From positions 55,977,477 through 56,041,476 of the forward strand of contig OX326957.1 in NCBI GenBank assembly GCA_946800325.1: a stretch of DNA of 64,000 bases, in the 5' to 3' direction. The number at the start of each line of letters is the position of its first letter. Within the stretch, counting starts at the first letter, position 1. The stretch comes from Luzula sylvatica. Lineage: Eukaryota; Streptophyta; Magnoliopsida; Poales; Juncaceae. The notes under the pieces were generated by a model that saw only the letters and a program-made list of their open reading frames with translations, had not been told where the DNA came from and ran no database searches. Made by a program: the position numbers and the translations under genes. Shown here piece after piece: positions 25,559 to 40,237 of the stretch.

Positions 25559-25951
25559 ATGGGCAATGTCAAATCTTTCTTTTCTCCAACGGCCAACGTG
25601 GCGATAGTAATAACTGCTGATGGAGTTCATCATCGTGCACAGCTTCCGATGAATGTTTGGACGGCGAGCAATAGGTTCGCTCCGGGGGAGCATTTCCTCG
25701 CAAATGTCGGGGATATGATTGTGAGCGGAACACCATCTTCTCTTGGTGCATTTCAAAAATTAAAGCCGAATAACGTATACTTGTTCATTCCTCATGAAAG
25801 AATGGTAGAGTTTTTATTAACTCATGACCAACTGAGGGATGAACAATTAGATACGCTTAAAAATATTTTCGTACAAGTGAAGAGAACACAAAAAAAGAAG
25901 GCTCGTGTCGGGACCGAGTATACTGCGAATGCACAAGTCATATGGGGATGA
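25559..25951 (+). CDS. PADRE (DUF4228) domain protein, copy B
   Basis: Predicted protein identical to copy A; one silent change was noticed (ACT to ACC in the Thr codon of RVGTEY). It has the same MGNVKS start, single exon, upstream module and downstream kinase gene. The lack of amino-acid change fits a very recent duplication, gene conversion or an assembly duplicate, and does not by itself show selection. Confidence 0.85.
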   Translation: MGNVKSFFSPTANVAIVITADGVHHRAQLPMNVWTASNRFAPGEHFLANVGDMIVSGTPSSLGAFQKLKPNNVYLFIPHERMVEFLLTHDQLRDEQLDTLKNIFVQVKRTQKKKARVGTEYTANAQVIWG

Positions 25952-26916
25952 ATTCGGATCCACGGACAATAAGGCGAAGCGAAAAATAATAAAAGAAGGA
26001 ATAGGATCAACATAGATAGGTTTAGCACTATTTAAAAATTTGTAATGAAAATTAAATGTGTGTTTAATGAAATGTTTTTTAATCATGGAATATATTTTAT
26101 TTATATTGTTGTTCTTTCATTCAGGATCTTTTTAAATTATTTCTTCTTTGAGAAAATGAGCGAGTTTAATATTTTGTTGGACCAAACGATTAATATTTTA
26201 TTTTAATAGAAGAATTCAAATATGGGATGAAATAATTTTCATCTCAAGTGATTAATTACTGTCAAACCCTAAATTCTTTGCAACTGTTCAAATATGGCGT
26301 GGGCCTTTGCAACTGTTCAAACCCTAATTTTCATCTCAAGTGATTAATTACTGTTCAACACAGAAATTCTTTTTAACTGTTCAAACCCTAATTTTCATCT
26401 CAAGTGATTAATTACTGTTCAAATAAGGCGGGGGCCTTTGCAACTGTTGTCGTATTATTACTGTCAAACCCTAAATTCTTCTGCAATGCTTATGTTTGAC
26501 AATATTTTTGGGTCATAGTTGGTCCAATTTTGGGTGCATCTTGGTCCAGTTTACTGTCAATATCTTACAGTTCATGTTATGTGTTGATTTTCTTTGGAAT
26601 CTGGTTGAATTTGGGTCCAATTTGGGTGGATTTACTTGATTATTGATAAATCTTATTACCCTGATTAATTCTCAAATATTTGAGTCCGTGTGCAGCAAAA
26701 TAGGTGTATTTGAAGGCCTCATTGTGCTACTTTGCGGTCAACGAATGAGCGGCACTGACTTTCATGATTTTCCAGGTCTAATTTATGAGCAATTAAAAAT
26801 TATTTCTGTGTTCAATTTTAATTGTATTTTGTTTGTTTATGTCATAGCTCTAATTGGTGTGATTCTCGCAATGAATGAATGAACTGTATTGATAACCGTG
26901 TGTGTGTGTGTGTATA
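25952..26916. other. PADRE-kinase spacer with short direct repeats, copy B
   Basis: Near-identical to 6600-7564, with the same CAAGTGATTAATTACTGTT-type repeats. Copy C retains only the first part, up to about 45410. Confidence 0.6.
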
Positions 26917-27208
26917 AAAATATCATATTTAGCGTCCTAACAACCCAAAATATCATATTTATCATTCGAAAAAGTATCATATTTACCCTTCAAAAAATGA
27001 AGATAGTCATATTTACATTTGAAAAACTCATAAGATAAAAAATTCAAAATACAAATGAGGATATACATATTTATCATCCCAAGACCTCAAAATATCATCT
27101 TATCGTTCAAATTTTTTTTTATTATATTTAACCATCCAAAAATCTAGAATATCATTTTTACCCTTGAAAATCTTAAAAGATATGGGAAATATCTAATTTA
27201 AAGATATC

Positions 27209-27267
<59 letters not shown>

Positions 27268-27818
27268 CAACAATAACAATAATAATAATAACAATAATCC
27301 AAATTTGAATTTACATTAAGAATAATGGATATGCACTATGAGGTACATACTTGCTACCATTAGTTTATGTTATTAATTTATTAATCATGATTAATTTATG
27401 AATATAATATTGGTTGTATCATGTATGTACTATGAGTTACACACTTGCTACGATTAAAGCAAAAAATATTACCAGCAAGAGGTGATTAAAAGGTGTGTGC
27501 AGTTTGTAGTTTAATAATGTAGGGTAGTATCCATTAAGAGGCGTGTGTAGTTTAATCATGATCCATTAAGAATAATGGATGTGTAGTTTGTAGTTTCTAG
27601 TGTTTAGAGGCGTGTGTCGTTTAACTTTTATTGAAAAGGTTTCTAATCGCATGATTTCGTATTCTCTACAAATAAACACATGTACATGATTGATTATGCA
27701 ATGAAAAGGTTTATGTAGTTTTCTTGCATGCTATAAATAAACACACACGCACACGTAGATAGTACAGTACATCTTTCTTTGTCTCTCACTTAACCTTTCT
27801 TTCTGATTCATCTTTTTA
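26917..27818 (+). promoter_or_regulatory. Shared promoter module, kinase gene, copy B
   Basis: Copy B equivalent of 7565-8466; TATAAATA at 27732-27739. Confidence 0.7.
27210..27299. repeat. (TAA)n/(CAA) microsatellite in promoter module, copy B kinase
   Basis: Same structure as 7858-7949. Confidence 0.95.
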
Positions 27819-27897
27819 GTTTTTACAGTGCTCTTTCTTAATTAATCCGATAAAAATCATCATTTTACAGTGCTCTTTCTTAATTAATCCGATAAAA

Positions 27898-29299
<1,402 letters not shown>

Positions 29300-30199
29300 A
29301 AAAGCTAAAAGAAGGGCTTAATTCTTCTCCCCGAAAAAAAAAAAAAACTTGTTTATTTATTAAATTTATTAGTCATGTGCTTTGTTGGGATGTAATGCTA
29401 AACTGATAAAATGATGATGTAATTGATGGTGTTATAATGTAATGATTCTAATAATATATTGTGATGCAATGTTATTAACAGTAGATTATGTACTTTTCTG
29501 TAGCAAATATAACGCATTATCTTTTTATTTGTTAATGCAAAATAATATATAAGATAGCAAACACTATATTTCCAACTCGAAATCTAAAATGTATACAATA
29601 ACATATAAATATCAGAAAACATGCTGCTATGTATTTCTAGAACATACAAGTAAAGAGCTACTTTATATTTGTTATTAAACGAAAAAAAAAAAATGATAGA
29701 AGAACATGCTGCTATGTATTTCTAGAACACAAAAAGTCAAAAGTTTAAAATATCAAATATGCCCTTCTAGATCTTAATTACTACCAAATGAATTAACTTT
29801 TTTTTGTCAAGTCTAAGAACAAAGTTAGAAAAAGAAGAAATGAAAAAAAGATGAATTCATTTAGAAAAGAGGGATATCACCTAAGGAAATTGTTAATTAG
29901 CGCATCACATGCAATAAAGAATGTAAATAGTGTGCTATACTGATTATACGAGATTTTGATAATACATGAAATAATATTAACACTATGTCTTTCATGGAAT
30001 CAAATATCATACAACTCCACATTAATAGCCATAGCAATTCAATACAATAGTACTTGTCAGAATGAATGGGCTCATTTCACTTCATTACTTTAGTGAATCA
30101 AAATAAAAAATATAATTAACACTGATTCCTAATTTTATTCCATTCATCTTCAAAATATTCATATCGACCTTCATCTGTTATGTATTAGTTATCACATGA

Positions 30200-30574
30200 G
30201 TTCTTTTATGCGGTTTTGGTAATATTAGTGTCAATGAAGGAATTTTCATTTTAGAAGATATGAAACTTGAAAAGTTTATATGTGCTTATTTTAAATTCAT
30301 TCATACTAAAAAAGAATATATGTGCTTATGAAGGAATTTTCATTTTAGAATATATGTGCTTATTTTAAGTTCATTCATACTAAAAAAGAAATTTAAATAC
30401 TTGAAACTTAAATATTTAGTATTGTATGTGTATTTATTTGTCCGATAGTTCAATTTAAAAGTTCTTTTAGACAAAGAAGATGCTTGAAAATTAATTATTT
30501 AGATCCTTGAAAATTGATTATTTTGCTCGTAAGATATATCAGTTGATTTTTTTATTATTTTAACTTGGATATAG
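30200..30574. mobile_element. Helitron-like remnant (right part), copy B
   Basis: Copy B equivalent of 10848-11222. Confidence 0.5.
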
Positions 30575-30586
30575 GCAGTGGGGGAT

Positions 30587-30588
<2 letters not shown>

Positions 30589-30623
<35 letters not shown>
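30589..30623. repeat. Poly(G) run of 35, copy B
   Basis: Same length and flanks as in copy A. Confidence 0.95.
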
Positions 30624-30624
<1 letters not shown>

Positions 30625-31729
30625 ATATCCAGCTTTTAGTCCGGCCCCCCTATAAAATTCGACCCCCCCATATATATTGGTTTTGGATCCGTCCCTGGAG
30701 ATAAGTTTGTTAATTTTGACAGTATATCCAGCTTATGTCCATTATAAAGAAGCAGACATTGAATTGTTGTTATGACAATTTATTCACACACGATTAAATT
30801 ATGATATAATTAAATTAGTTGATATATTAAATAATTTAGTTGACAAGTGATAACGGGTTTTCATTTTGTGAAGAAGTTGCAAAACAGTAGTCCATTTTTT
30901 ATATCTGTAAATTTGCTACTTGGTACCTGACATTTAACTAATATTAATTTATCCACGTTTTAATTTTGTTTTTATCTTTGAGACTCCTCAAAAAATCACT
31001 TCATTATCCTTATAATAATTATTAACTTTTAGATTGTCTGATGTTGATTCATCATATCACTTAATTTTATATTTGATCATTTAAGATATACATTAATATT
31101 ATATTTGATGTAGCTTCATCATATACCTTTAGTGATTTGGTTTAATCTCAATTATTATTATTTTATTAGATTTTTTGAATATCTTATTTGGTGTTGTTAT
31201 TTGTGTCTCAATATTTTACAACATATTTGAAGTATCTTTAGAAATCCACATAATTTTTGTTAGTTGCACGTTATACTAACCATATTCAATTGTTTATTAT
31301 CTCATATAAAATTACATCGTCAAATGTGAATGCAATGGAAATTGAAAAATTTATATATGGAATACTCATAACTTATATGAATATTATCAAACAAACATTT
31401 TATGGTATGTTCGGATTGCGGTAATGTGAGATTACCACGGTAATCACACTCGTTGGATTGTGATTTCCGGGAACCATATTTTCATTGACAGGTAATAGTT
31501 GTGTTTTGTTAGATTTTTGGAATCCAAAGAAAATGGTATGTTCATGTGTGTTTTAACAATATGATTAGTTGGTAATGTGAATGAAATGACAATATTATCC
31601 TTTATCTTAGATTAATTAAATAATACATAATTTCATGATATTACATCAATAAAAATAAGCAATATATCTATTTAATCGATTATAACTATACATTTAGAAA
31701 GAGGATATCATGTCCAATATGATATTTTT

Positions 31730-31838
<109 letters not shown>

Positions 31839-32104
31839 TACCGAATAATAATTATAATTAATTATTTTCGAACAACTGTAATTAATAATATAATAATTGT
31901 TATAGTATCATTAACGCTTATATTATATTATAATTATTTAAGGGTAATATTATATTTAAATCATATATTACTTTCCTTAAAATAAATATGATTCTATTAC
32001 ATTTAATAATTATTATAATTGATAATATTATATTATAATTATAATTATTATAGTTAATACATAGTTTTCGTGCTCATGATGATTCAATGGAAGATTGATA
32101 TTAG

Positions 32105-32770
32105 AGCTATTGTGGGTAGAGCTGGCAAAATCTGACCCGACCCGAAAAATGATCCGACCCGCCCGAACACGAACCCGACCCGACCCGAAAATATTGAAAA
32201 GTCAACGATCCGAACCCGAAACCGAATGACCCGAATCCGAAACCAAATGATCCGAACCCGAAACTGACCCGAAATCGAATGACCCGAATCCGAAATCGAC
32301 CCGAAACCAAATGATCCAAAATCCGAATGATACGAAACCCGAAGTAATCCGAAACCCGAATAATTCGAAACTCTCGACCCGAATGACCCGAAATTCACGA
32401 CCCGAATGACCCGAAAATTAAAATATCATTGTTAAAATCAATATAATATTGCTAAAATATCTCGGAATCAATAAGATAAATCAGAAATTACCCGAAAACT
32501 AAATTTTTGAAAAAGCGAATGATTTGAAATCAAATTTTGAGAAATTTGAATTACTCGACAATCAAAATAATCACGACCCGAAAATCGAAACGATCCAAAC
32601 CCGAAGGACCCGAAACCGAAACGACCCGGGTCCGAATGACCCGAAAACCAAAACGATCCGAACCCGAATGATCCGAAACAACCGAACCCAAAATGGTCCG
32701 ACCCGACCCGACCCGCCCGATTGCCAAATTTGAATTCCATCATAATTGACCTGAACCGAACCGAAACCAT
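32105..32770. mobile_element. GACCCGAA-rich element, possible non-autonomous hAT, copy B
   Basis: Equivalent of 12731-13400, with more base differences and small indels than the gene-bearing part of the duplication. This may reflect fast divergence of CpG-rich repeats. Confidence 0.5.
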
Positions 32771-32841
32771 CCATCATAATTAGACGAAGGGTCTATATTT
32801 GGACTCCAAATAAAGACTCAAAATAAACATTCTATGGAACC

Positions 32842-32906
<65 letters not shown>
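32842..32906. repeat. (GT)n(TA)n microsatellite, copy B
   Basis: Equivalent of 13465-13509 with about 20 bp GT and 44 bp TA. Confidence 0.95.
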
Positions 32907-32909
<3 letters not shown>

Positions 32910-33165
32910 GGGATTCTATCATACATCATTTTCCTTATCATACACCCATTTTCAAGGTTATTTGGAGTAATTATCCATTTATGAATATTTAAGGTAAGAT
33001 CTCAAATATATTTATGAATTAATGTTTGACTAAATTAGAATTTTTTGTTATTCATTTAAACAAAAATGTCCATTAAAGATAAATTTTATGATACACTCTT
33101 TTACAAATATAATTAATTGCTAAAATATCCAAAATACCCTTGTAAAAGGATGTATGATAGAATTC

Positions 33166-33167
<2 letters not shown>
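32907..33167. mobile_element. MITE with TIRs, copy B
   Basis: Equivalent of 13510-13768. The left end reads GGGGGATTCTATCATAC and pairs better with the right end. Confidence 0.65.
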
Positions 33168-33224
<57 letters not shown>

Positions 33225-33253
33225 CATACATACATACATACATACATACATAC
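33168..33253. repeat. (TA)n(CATA)n microsatellite, copy B
   Basis: Equivalent of 13769-13864, slightly shorter. Confidence 0.95.
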
Positions 33254-33265
33254 GTGCTAAGGAGA

Positions 33266-33672
33266 ATCCACAAAAAGAATTCACCAGACGGAGGGGTATT
33301 TTCGTAATTATCCAAGTTCATTACTTCTCAGAACAGACACGACTGATAACTCTTCTTCTTCCTTTCTCTCTCTTTCTTCTCTCACTCACTGGTGACGGAG
33401 CAATAGCGAGCGAGAGAGCACAGAAGGCCCAAATCGCTACGTTCACGTCACAAGAACCTCTTCTCCGGTTCGCCAGCCACTTCTCTCTACCGTGAGCAAA
33501 GAAACCGTCTTTCTCTTCCTCTTTCAGTCACCAGCAAAAACAAATGAACAAATCGCCATCTCGATTATTTTTCTCTCTGTCCGCCTGTCGCGTCCGTGTA
33601 CTTGAGAAGAAGGTAAACTATAGAAGCGATGGTATTAGTGCAGTCGGCATCTCGGTTTAGTATGATTGAATT
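33266..33672 (+). pseudogene. Captured gene 5' fragment, copy B
   Basis: Equivalent of 13890-14290. It is absent from the third partial copy at 40795-41760, which starts just downstream of it. Confidence 0.35.
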
Positions 33673-34368
33673 GCTGTATTAGTATGATTGAATCAAATGT
33701 CCATCTTGTTGTGGGGAGGCCGTGGGCTTTTTAAAAAAATTGTGCTGCATGGACAATATCAAGACATGGTCCAATTTATCCTTTTTCATATATTTTTTAG
33801 TTTTTTTTTTCTTCTGAAAAACACGTTATCATTATTATCGATAATTATTGATCATAATTATTGATCATTAGATTTTGTGATATGACTTCATCATAAACTT
33901 TAATCTTATATTTAATAGTTAAAACATGTATTTTGTATTATCATTTGTAATCATTTGTAAGTAAATTGATTTGGATCGTTAGAAGAAGTGATGTAGTTTG
34001 ATCTCAATTATTAATTTTATATTAGATTTTTTCAATATCTTATTTTATGTTGTCATTTATATCTCATTAGTTGACACCATATCTTAAATATTTTTGAAAA
34101 TCCAAAGTAATTCTATATTCGTGACGTAGATTATTATTATTAGCCTGTATCACATTATATTAAATATTTTCAATTGTTTAATGTTTCACATAAAATTGCA
34201 TGATCAAATGTGAATGCAAAAAAAATCATGAATTAGAAAAAAATCGAGCTTCAATGCACTTGACACCAAAAAAAATCATTAACTGTATATATAAAAAATT
34301 CTCTTACATTAAAACAAAAATAATATAAAGTAATACATATTGTAATCTATATATTTAGTACAACTTTT

Positions 34369-34623
34369 CTAAGGTATTATATGCCCGAAGCCATTGTTTA
34401 AAATCATTCCTTGAATAGCTTCTTCCATCTCTAATCGTTCTTCATGTGAAATTCTCTCTCTATTTAGAAATTCTTGAATGTTTGTCCTGTCCATCGTTTC
34501 ATCTTTTTCTTCCTTGGTCTCATTTGATTTGTTGTGCTTTCTATCCTTCTTTTTGCGAATCATCCATTTAATTGTTTTTGTCGGAACTTGTATGGTTGTG
34601 AAAACCACCATTTCGACGACCAC
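34369..34623 (-). CDS. Unrecognised 84-codon ORF in repeat, copy B first
   Basis: Identical in predicted sequence to 14983-15237. In B the stretch continues into the Helitron-like element without the LTR insertion. Confidence 0.25.
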   Translation of the reverse strand: MVVEMVVFTTIQVPTKTIKWMIRKKKDRKHNKSNETKEEKDETMDRTNIQEFLNRERISHEERLEMEEAIQGMILNNGFGHIIP

Positions 34624-34679
34624 CAGTGGTACTGCAACTAGTGCTTAAATTTAAATTACCTTTCAAAATTAAAAAATAA

Positions 34680-35726
34680 CTAGCTTTATCCCCGCGCAAT
34701 TGCGCGGGATGTTTTTTATATAATTATTTAAATAGAATCAAAGCGGATGCGTTTGAACTAAATTAATCTAATCATGACATATTTGCAAATATCATGATGT
34801 CAATAGATGCATAATGTTCATAAAATTAGTCTATCACGGATATTATTTTCTAATATAATTTGTATAAATATCATTTGTTTATGTGCTTCTAAAATTGATT
34901 AATATAATCAGGACATATTCGCAAATTTTAATATGTATGTAAAATAGGAAACAAAGGCCAAATGTAAAAATTGACCAAAATGTGAAATAAGAAAAAAGGA
35001 TCAAAATGTAAAAAAAGATCGAAAAGTAAATAAAAAGGACCAAAATGTAAATAAAAAGGATCAAAATATAAATTAAAACTAAAAAGGACCAAAATACAAA
35101 TAAAAGAACCAAAATGTAAATTGATATGTAAAAAAGGACCAAAAAGTAAATAAAAAAGTACCAAAATATTAATAAAAAGGACCAAAATATAAATTAAAAA
35201 AAAAAGGACCAAAATATAAATTCAAAAATGTAAAAAAGGACCGAAAATTAAACAAAAAAGGACCAAAATATAAATAAAAAGGACCAAAATGTAATTTTTT
35301 AAATTAAAAAGGATCAAAATATAAATTAAAAAATACTTTTTTTACACAAAGGTCCCTGGTGACGTGGAGCTCTAGAAATGCAAGAATTCTTGCAACTTTA
35401 TGCATAAGATAGAATTTGTCTTTCAGACGTTATAACAAAAACATTAAAGTATTATATGCGTATTTAGTGTCAATGAAGGAATTTTTCATTTCAAAAGATA
35501 TGAAACTTGAAAAGTTTATTCATATTTTAAATTTATTCATACTAAAAAAGAAAAATAAATACTTGAGACTTAAATATTTAGTATTGGATGTGTATTTATT
35601 TGTTCGAGAGTTCAATTTAAAAGTTCTTTTACAGAAAGATGCTTGAAAAATAATTAGTTAGATGCTTGAAAATTGATTATTTTGCTCGTGAAGATATATT
35701 CGTTGATTTTTTTATTTTAACTTTGA
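34680..35726 (-). mobile_element. Helitron-like non-autonomous element, copy B first
   Basis: Best-preserved copy. Read on the minus strand, the 3' end is CCCGCGCAATTGCGCGGG, seven bases, then CTAG followed by T: the hairpin-plus-CTRR end of plant Helitrons. The 5' end would be TCAAAGTTAAAA, preceded by A. No coding capacity. Confidence 0.5.
34972..35335. repeat. GGACCAAAATGTAAATAAAAA minisatellite, copy B first
   Basis: Same array with differing unit order and number. Confidence 0.85.
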
Positions 35727-35842
35727 TATAGGTCTGTTAATTTGGACAGTATGTCCAGCTTAAAGAAGCAGACATTGAATCGTTGTTATGGAAATTTGTA
35801 CACCCAGGATTAAATTATGATTAAAATAAATTATTTGGACGA

Positions 35843-35843
<1 letters not shown>

Positions 35844-35911
<68 letters not shown>
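35844..35911. repeat. (GT)n(GA)n microsatellite
   Basis: GT tract followed by about 50 bp of GA at the left end of the insertion. Confidence 0.97.
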
Positions 35912-35913
<2 letters not shown>

Positions 35914-36047
35914 TGTTGAGGTAAACAAGAGAGAAATAAACTTAGAGAAGGTGAATAAAAAAAAACGCAAGAGAAACAAGCCTGAGTACATAGAAAATGA
36001 ATCTAGCGAGAGTTCATATTGATAGGAGAGAAATGAGGTAACTAGTG

Positions 36048-37250
36048 TGTTGGGAATTCATCCCGACCCCGGGCCCGCGCAGCGGATATGTAGGTCCGGT
36101 CCGGTTCCCAAAATCCAAGATCACGCCATGACTTCGAGGGTACGATGCAATAAAGAAGATTAGATTCATACCAGTGCAAAATTGATTGCACACGAAGGGT
36201 TGATTACTAGTCTTCTTTCTCCTGTCACGTTGGTGACAATCCGTGCGTCCCACACCACGCGTCTTTCACCGCTCGTTGACCGTCCTGTTTCTCCTTCAGA
36301 TTGATCACAACCGAAGAGCCACAAGTGTCGCTCCTCTACTTATATCCACCGTGAGTCGGAGTTCGTCGGTCGCGGATGCAACTGCCTAGACGATGCATCG
36401 GCGAACTTCCTTGCTTGGTTGATTCTCTATACCGAGAAAACTCCTTTTCTCGATTCTCTCTCTTCACACCCTTTCTCTCTCTAGAAAGATGTCTCTCTAT
36501 ATTTCTGGAATATTCTGAATAATGGACTACATGAACCATTTAGAGATAAGAGAGAATTATCCTATTTATATCATATATGATTATGATTGGCCAAAAGACA
36601 TGTATATCCAATATACACTCTTTCACACAGAAAGTTGCATGAACCTGTTCAGTATTCTGTCCATACGAAATTGGTAAATTCCTCTGACAGAAAATCAACC
36701 TACACGAAAGTTGTAGATAATCTAATTATCTACTCAGCCCAATTTGTCCTGGCCCAATTGGAGTTCGTATGCAAAAGATATGACTGTGTTACTAACTATA
36801 TGTCATACTGTTGCACCCTTTCGGTATTTCATAGAAACGACACTGATACTTCGTTCATATGAAATATATTTCTACATGAAGGTTGTAGATAATCTTATTA
36901 TCTATCTAACCCAATTTGAACCATTCAAATTGGACTGTCCTACTGAAAGATATGACCACGAATGTACGCTTACATTCGTTTATCTTTGTGTACACTTTTA
37001 CGGTTGATCCTGAAACTGTATTTCCTTCAGAAAGAAGAATTATTTTCTATAACTTTCAATATTTTTTCTATTTTTTTTTCTCTCTTACTTTCTTCATCTT
37101 ACAAATGAAATGAGATCATAGACTAGGTAATTCATACATACATGAATCACATTTAACTCTTACATTAACTTCTCACTCATATCAAGTTCATGATTCATAA
37201 TCCCTAGATGAACTTGACCTTTCACACTAATACATTAAATTAAATAACAT
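36048..37250. mobile_element. Possible solo LTR or LTR fragment
   Basis: Starts TGTTGGGAATTCATCCCGAC, a common plant LTR start, and turns from GC-rich to AT-rich. It contains TATA-like CTTATATCC and CTATTTATATC. A diverged tandem repeat of about 170 bp occurs at 36700-36960: GTTGTAGATAATCTAATTATCTA and a related copy, each followed by CCAATTTG and AAAGATATGAC. The right end and a target duplication were not found. ORFs here are not convincing. Confidence 0.35.
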
Positions 37251-38235
37251 GAACCTAAAATATAATCTAATGAAATATATTAATTAAGTTTATATTGAAA
37301 AAAATTATGGTTGCGTTTTGTGGGTTAAAAAGACCATTTGCGGGTTATTTCTTTATCGATCAGAACTATGTTTTATTGTCAGTTTCTGATTTTGCTGAAT
37401 TCTTTCTCGAGAAACGTGTTGGCTGCATTTTGTTCGGTTGGTTCGGGGTTGTATTGTGTTGGAATTGATTGGGCTTTATGTTCATCGAGCCATGTGAGTT
37501 TCTTTATTGTCAGTTTCTGGTCTTACTCCATTCTCTATTGGGATGCGCGTTGAATGCGTTCTTCTCGCTCATATTATTTGTCAATTAAAAAGTGTTGGTG
37601 TTGACTATTTCTTTGTCGATTGCGTTTTGTTTGGTTGGTTCGGGATGAATTGTGCCCGAAGTGATTGGACTTTATGTTCATGAAGCCGTGCGAGTTTCTG
37701 CTGCAATTACAGGATCAAAACTGGAATTGATCGCCAGCTTCTGATCTTACTCGATTCTTTGAGATTGCGCATTGAACGGGTCCTGTTCAGCGGGTTCTAG
37801 ACTAGACTGTCGGATATGTTCTGGTTTTGCGTCTAGGGAATGGTACCAGTTTGTGATGTGATTACAAAACCGGTACGACTTGGTTGTCAGATTAACGAGA
37901 TATGCTTGGTCATGATTAAATCTCAGCAGTATGAATAGAATGTTGAAATTTGAAAATTGAGAAGTGTTGCAATTGCCAAAATTATTCCTAAATAGGTTGC
38001 GCTCCGCAAGGGTTACGCATGGTCCTGATTATTCGCATCTATTCTATTCCTTCTTCATTGTGTTCTTTTTCTGTTTCGAATTGCTTATTTTTTTCTCATA
38101 TACTTTCCAATTTTCTGCTCTTTCCTTCTCTAATTTGTGTGATCTGGATCGATGATGATTTTCCCAAAAATAAAATAAAATAAGAACATATACAAGAATA
38201 TATATGACTAATCGGGAAATCTGAGATCAATAAAA
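37251..38235. other. Unassigned sequence with a diverged repeat
   Basis: Two units with period of roughly 250 bp share TTGCGTTTTGT, TTCTTTRTCGAT, TTCGGTTGGTTCGGG-like and GGACTTTATGTTCATG motifs (37310-37500 and 37600-37700). The texture resembles a plant 5' UTR intron; no exon was identified. Confidence 0.3.
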
Positions 38236-38435
38236 AATTGCCAACCGAATCGTGATTGTGGTAATTTTTTTATCATCATCGTTATAATCATAATGTAATC
38301 ATGAACAACATGTCATCATCATATCATAATTATCACTTTCATTATCCTCATTTTATATATATCATCATTTCATAACCATCATCATGATCGTTATGATAAT
38401 CATCATCATGATCGTTATGATAATCATCACTGTAA
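38236..38435. repeat. ATC-rich low-complexity region with a 24-bp tandem duplication
   Basis: ATCATCATGATCGTTATGATA is repeated at about 38380 and 38404 within a wider (ATC)/(CAT)-rich tract. Confidence 0.8.
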
Positions 38436-38964
38436 TGAATGTTTATAGATGGAAAAAATTTAAACTACAAAAACTTCACAAAAAAACAACTGGAACAATC
38501 CAATATTACAGTATACCTGCGAGCGAACTTAATATTGAAGTTGAAATATGAATTGAACTAAAACAAAAACATCAATACAAAGACAAGACACAATTACATG
38601 AAGAAAGCAAATACAACCATAAAACACTAAATTGCTTTAAACTTTTCCCACTTTCATGATTGAACAAAATGTTCCACAATGTTTGTTACGGGCTCCTTTC
38701 CGTGGTATTCTTGAACAAAAATTAAGGCATATCCAAATTAAAGAAATGGACTAGATTGGATAAAAAATGTCACAAAGAAAACTAACTCTACAAAAATAAT
38801 TGTGAATTGTTTGGGTTCCTGAAAAAAAACAATGATGAAAGGTGAAAATGCACGCGTTGGGAACAAAACATGTCAACATAACCTAACATTAAAGGAAGAA
38901 ACTTGAGTTGACAAAAAAAAAGTATGCAACTCCTCTCACTAGAAGCGAAAATTACGGGCATCTA

Positions 38965-39215
38965 TTTAAATTAAGAGTACCGATGTACATCCCCCACCAC
39001 TCTTGATGACGTATCACCACTAAAAATTAACACACAAGTACATGATTTAACAACTTAATTTGATGTTTAAATCATAACATAATATAAATAACACGCAAAA
39101 TTTGATGTTAACTCATGTATTTTGTATTAATTTTGAGGGTGTTAATCCATAACCACGTCATCAAGACTCGTGGGGGACGTGCAGTGGGGAAAGAGCAACA
39201 TTATTCTTAAATTAA
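38965..39215. mobile_element. Fold-back MITE
   Basis: About 250 bp with long imperfect terminal inverted repeats: left AAATTAAGAGTACCGATGTA then CATCCCCCACCACTCTTGAT; right has ATCAAGACTCGTGGGGGACG and TTATTCTTAAATT. The central part is also partly self-complementary. No ORF. Confidence 0.6.
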
Positions 39216-40237
39216 AGGAACAAAACATATTTCAAAACAAAAAAATACAAAACTATTTGGACTTTTACGTTTTAAGGATTCATATATCTTTTCATTCTTT
39301 CTTTTGAACATTGGATGATCGCATTGTGGAATTAGTATACCGTCTCGGCATCTCTGTTGATAAATACGGAATAAAATTTTTTGCACATAAATTAACTGTG
39401 GAACAAGTAAGAATAGAAGTCACCGAGATGTTTTGGAAAAAAAATTCGCCAGCAGCAAGTTGCTAAAATTGAGAAGACAACATGCAGTTGCACATACGAT
39501 ATGGGTACTATTAAAAAGAACACCCGTTTCAAGAACGACGACAACTAGAACAACAACATATCATTATGTCCCGTACTAATCACATAACTGAGAAAACAAA
39601 GCAACATATTATTTCAGACCTAAATCGACTTTGGTGAACTCTTGATTTCGTTTTCCTCACATTGCCGATGGTGTATAAAAAATAGCCAAATTTTATAGCA
39701 AAAAACGTTTGAATTGTTGAAGAAAACCGTCTGATGAACAATTCAAACGGTTATTGCTCTAAAATTTAAAAAATCATGATTTACTGAAGCAAACCCATCA
39801 TGTTCACAAATTTTATGCTTAATTGAGGGCTTTCGTTATTTTTAACGTGTTGGATTGCATAATTTTTTAATAACTAAACTAATTAAAACTCGGTAGTGTT
39901 TTATTTTTTTCCCAATTGTCCTATTATTAAAAGTTATGTAATATTTTATGTTGTTTCGTTGTAAAATATTCGTATTTTTTACTGTGTTTTGCATCTGATA
40001 TACAATGCATTAGTGATTTGTTGATATTATGTGCACTACGACCTATAATATACAGCTAGTTCGATCCAAATTGAATTGCACCTTTGTTTAAGAATAAATG
40101 CATATTCTTTTCACTCGCACACAACACAAATAAACTATACATGCGGTGATAATCAGAAACAAAAAAATCAATTGACAAACAAAAAACAAAACAAATAACA
40201 ATTCCTTTAACTAAAATAATCTCACAACACGTAACAA
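39216..40237. other. Unassigned AT-rich sequence in the copy B insertion
   Basis: Apart from the hairpin at 39688-39767 I see no gene, repeat or domain. Confidence 0.4.
39688..39767. other. Long imperfect hairpin
   Basis: Arms 39688-39718 and 39737-39767 (31 bp each, a few mismatches, 18-nt loop), with CGTTTGAATTGTT against AACAATTCAAACG. It could be a small MITE or a precursor-like hairpin; no evidence of expression. Confidence 0.55.
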
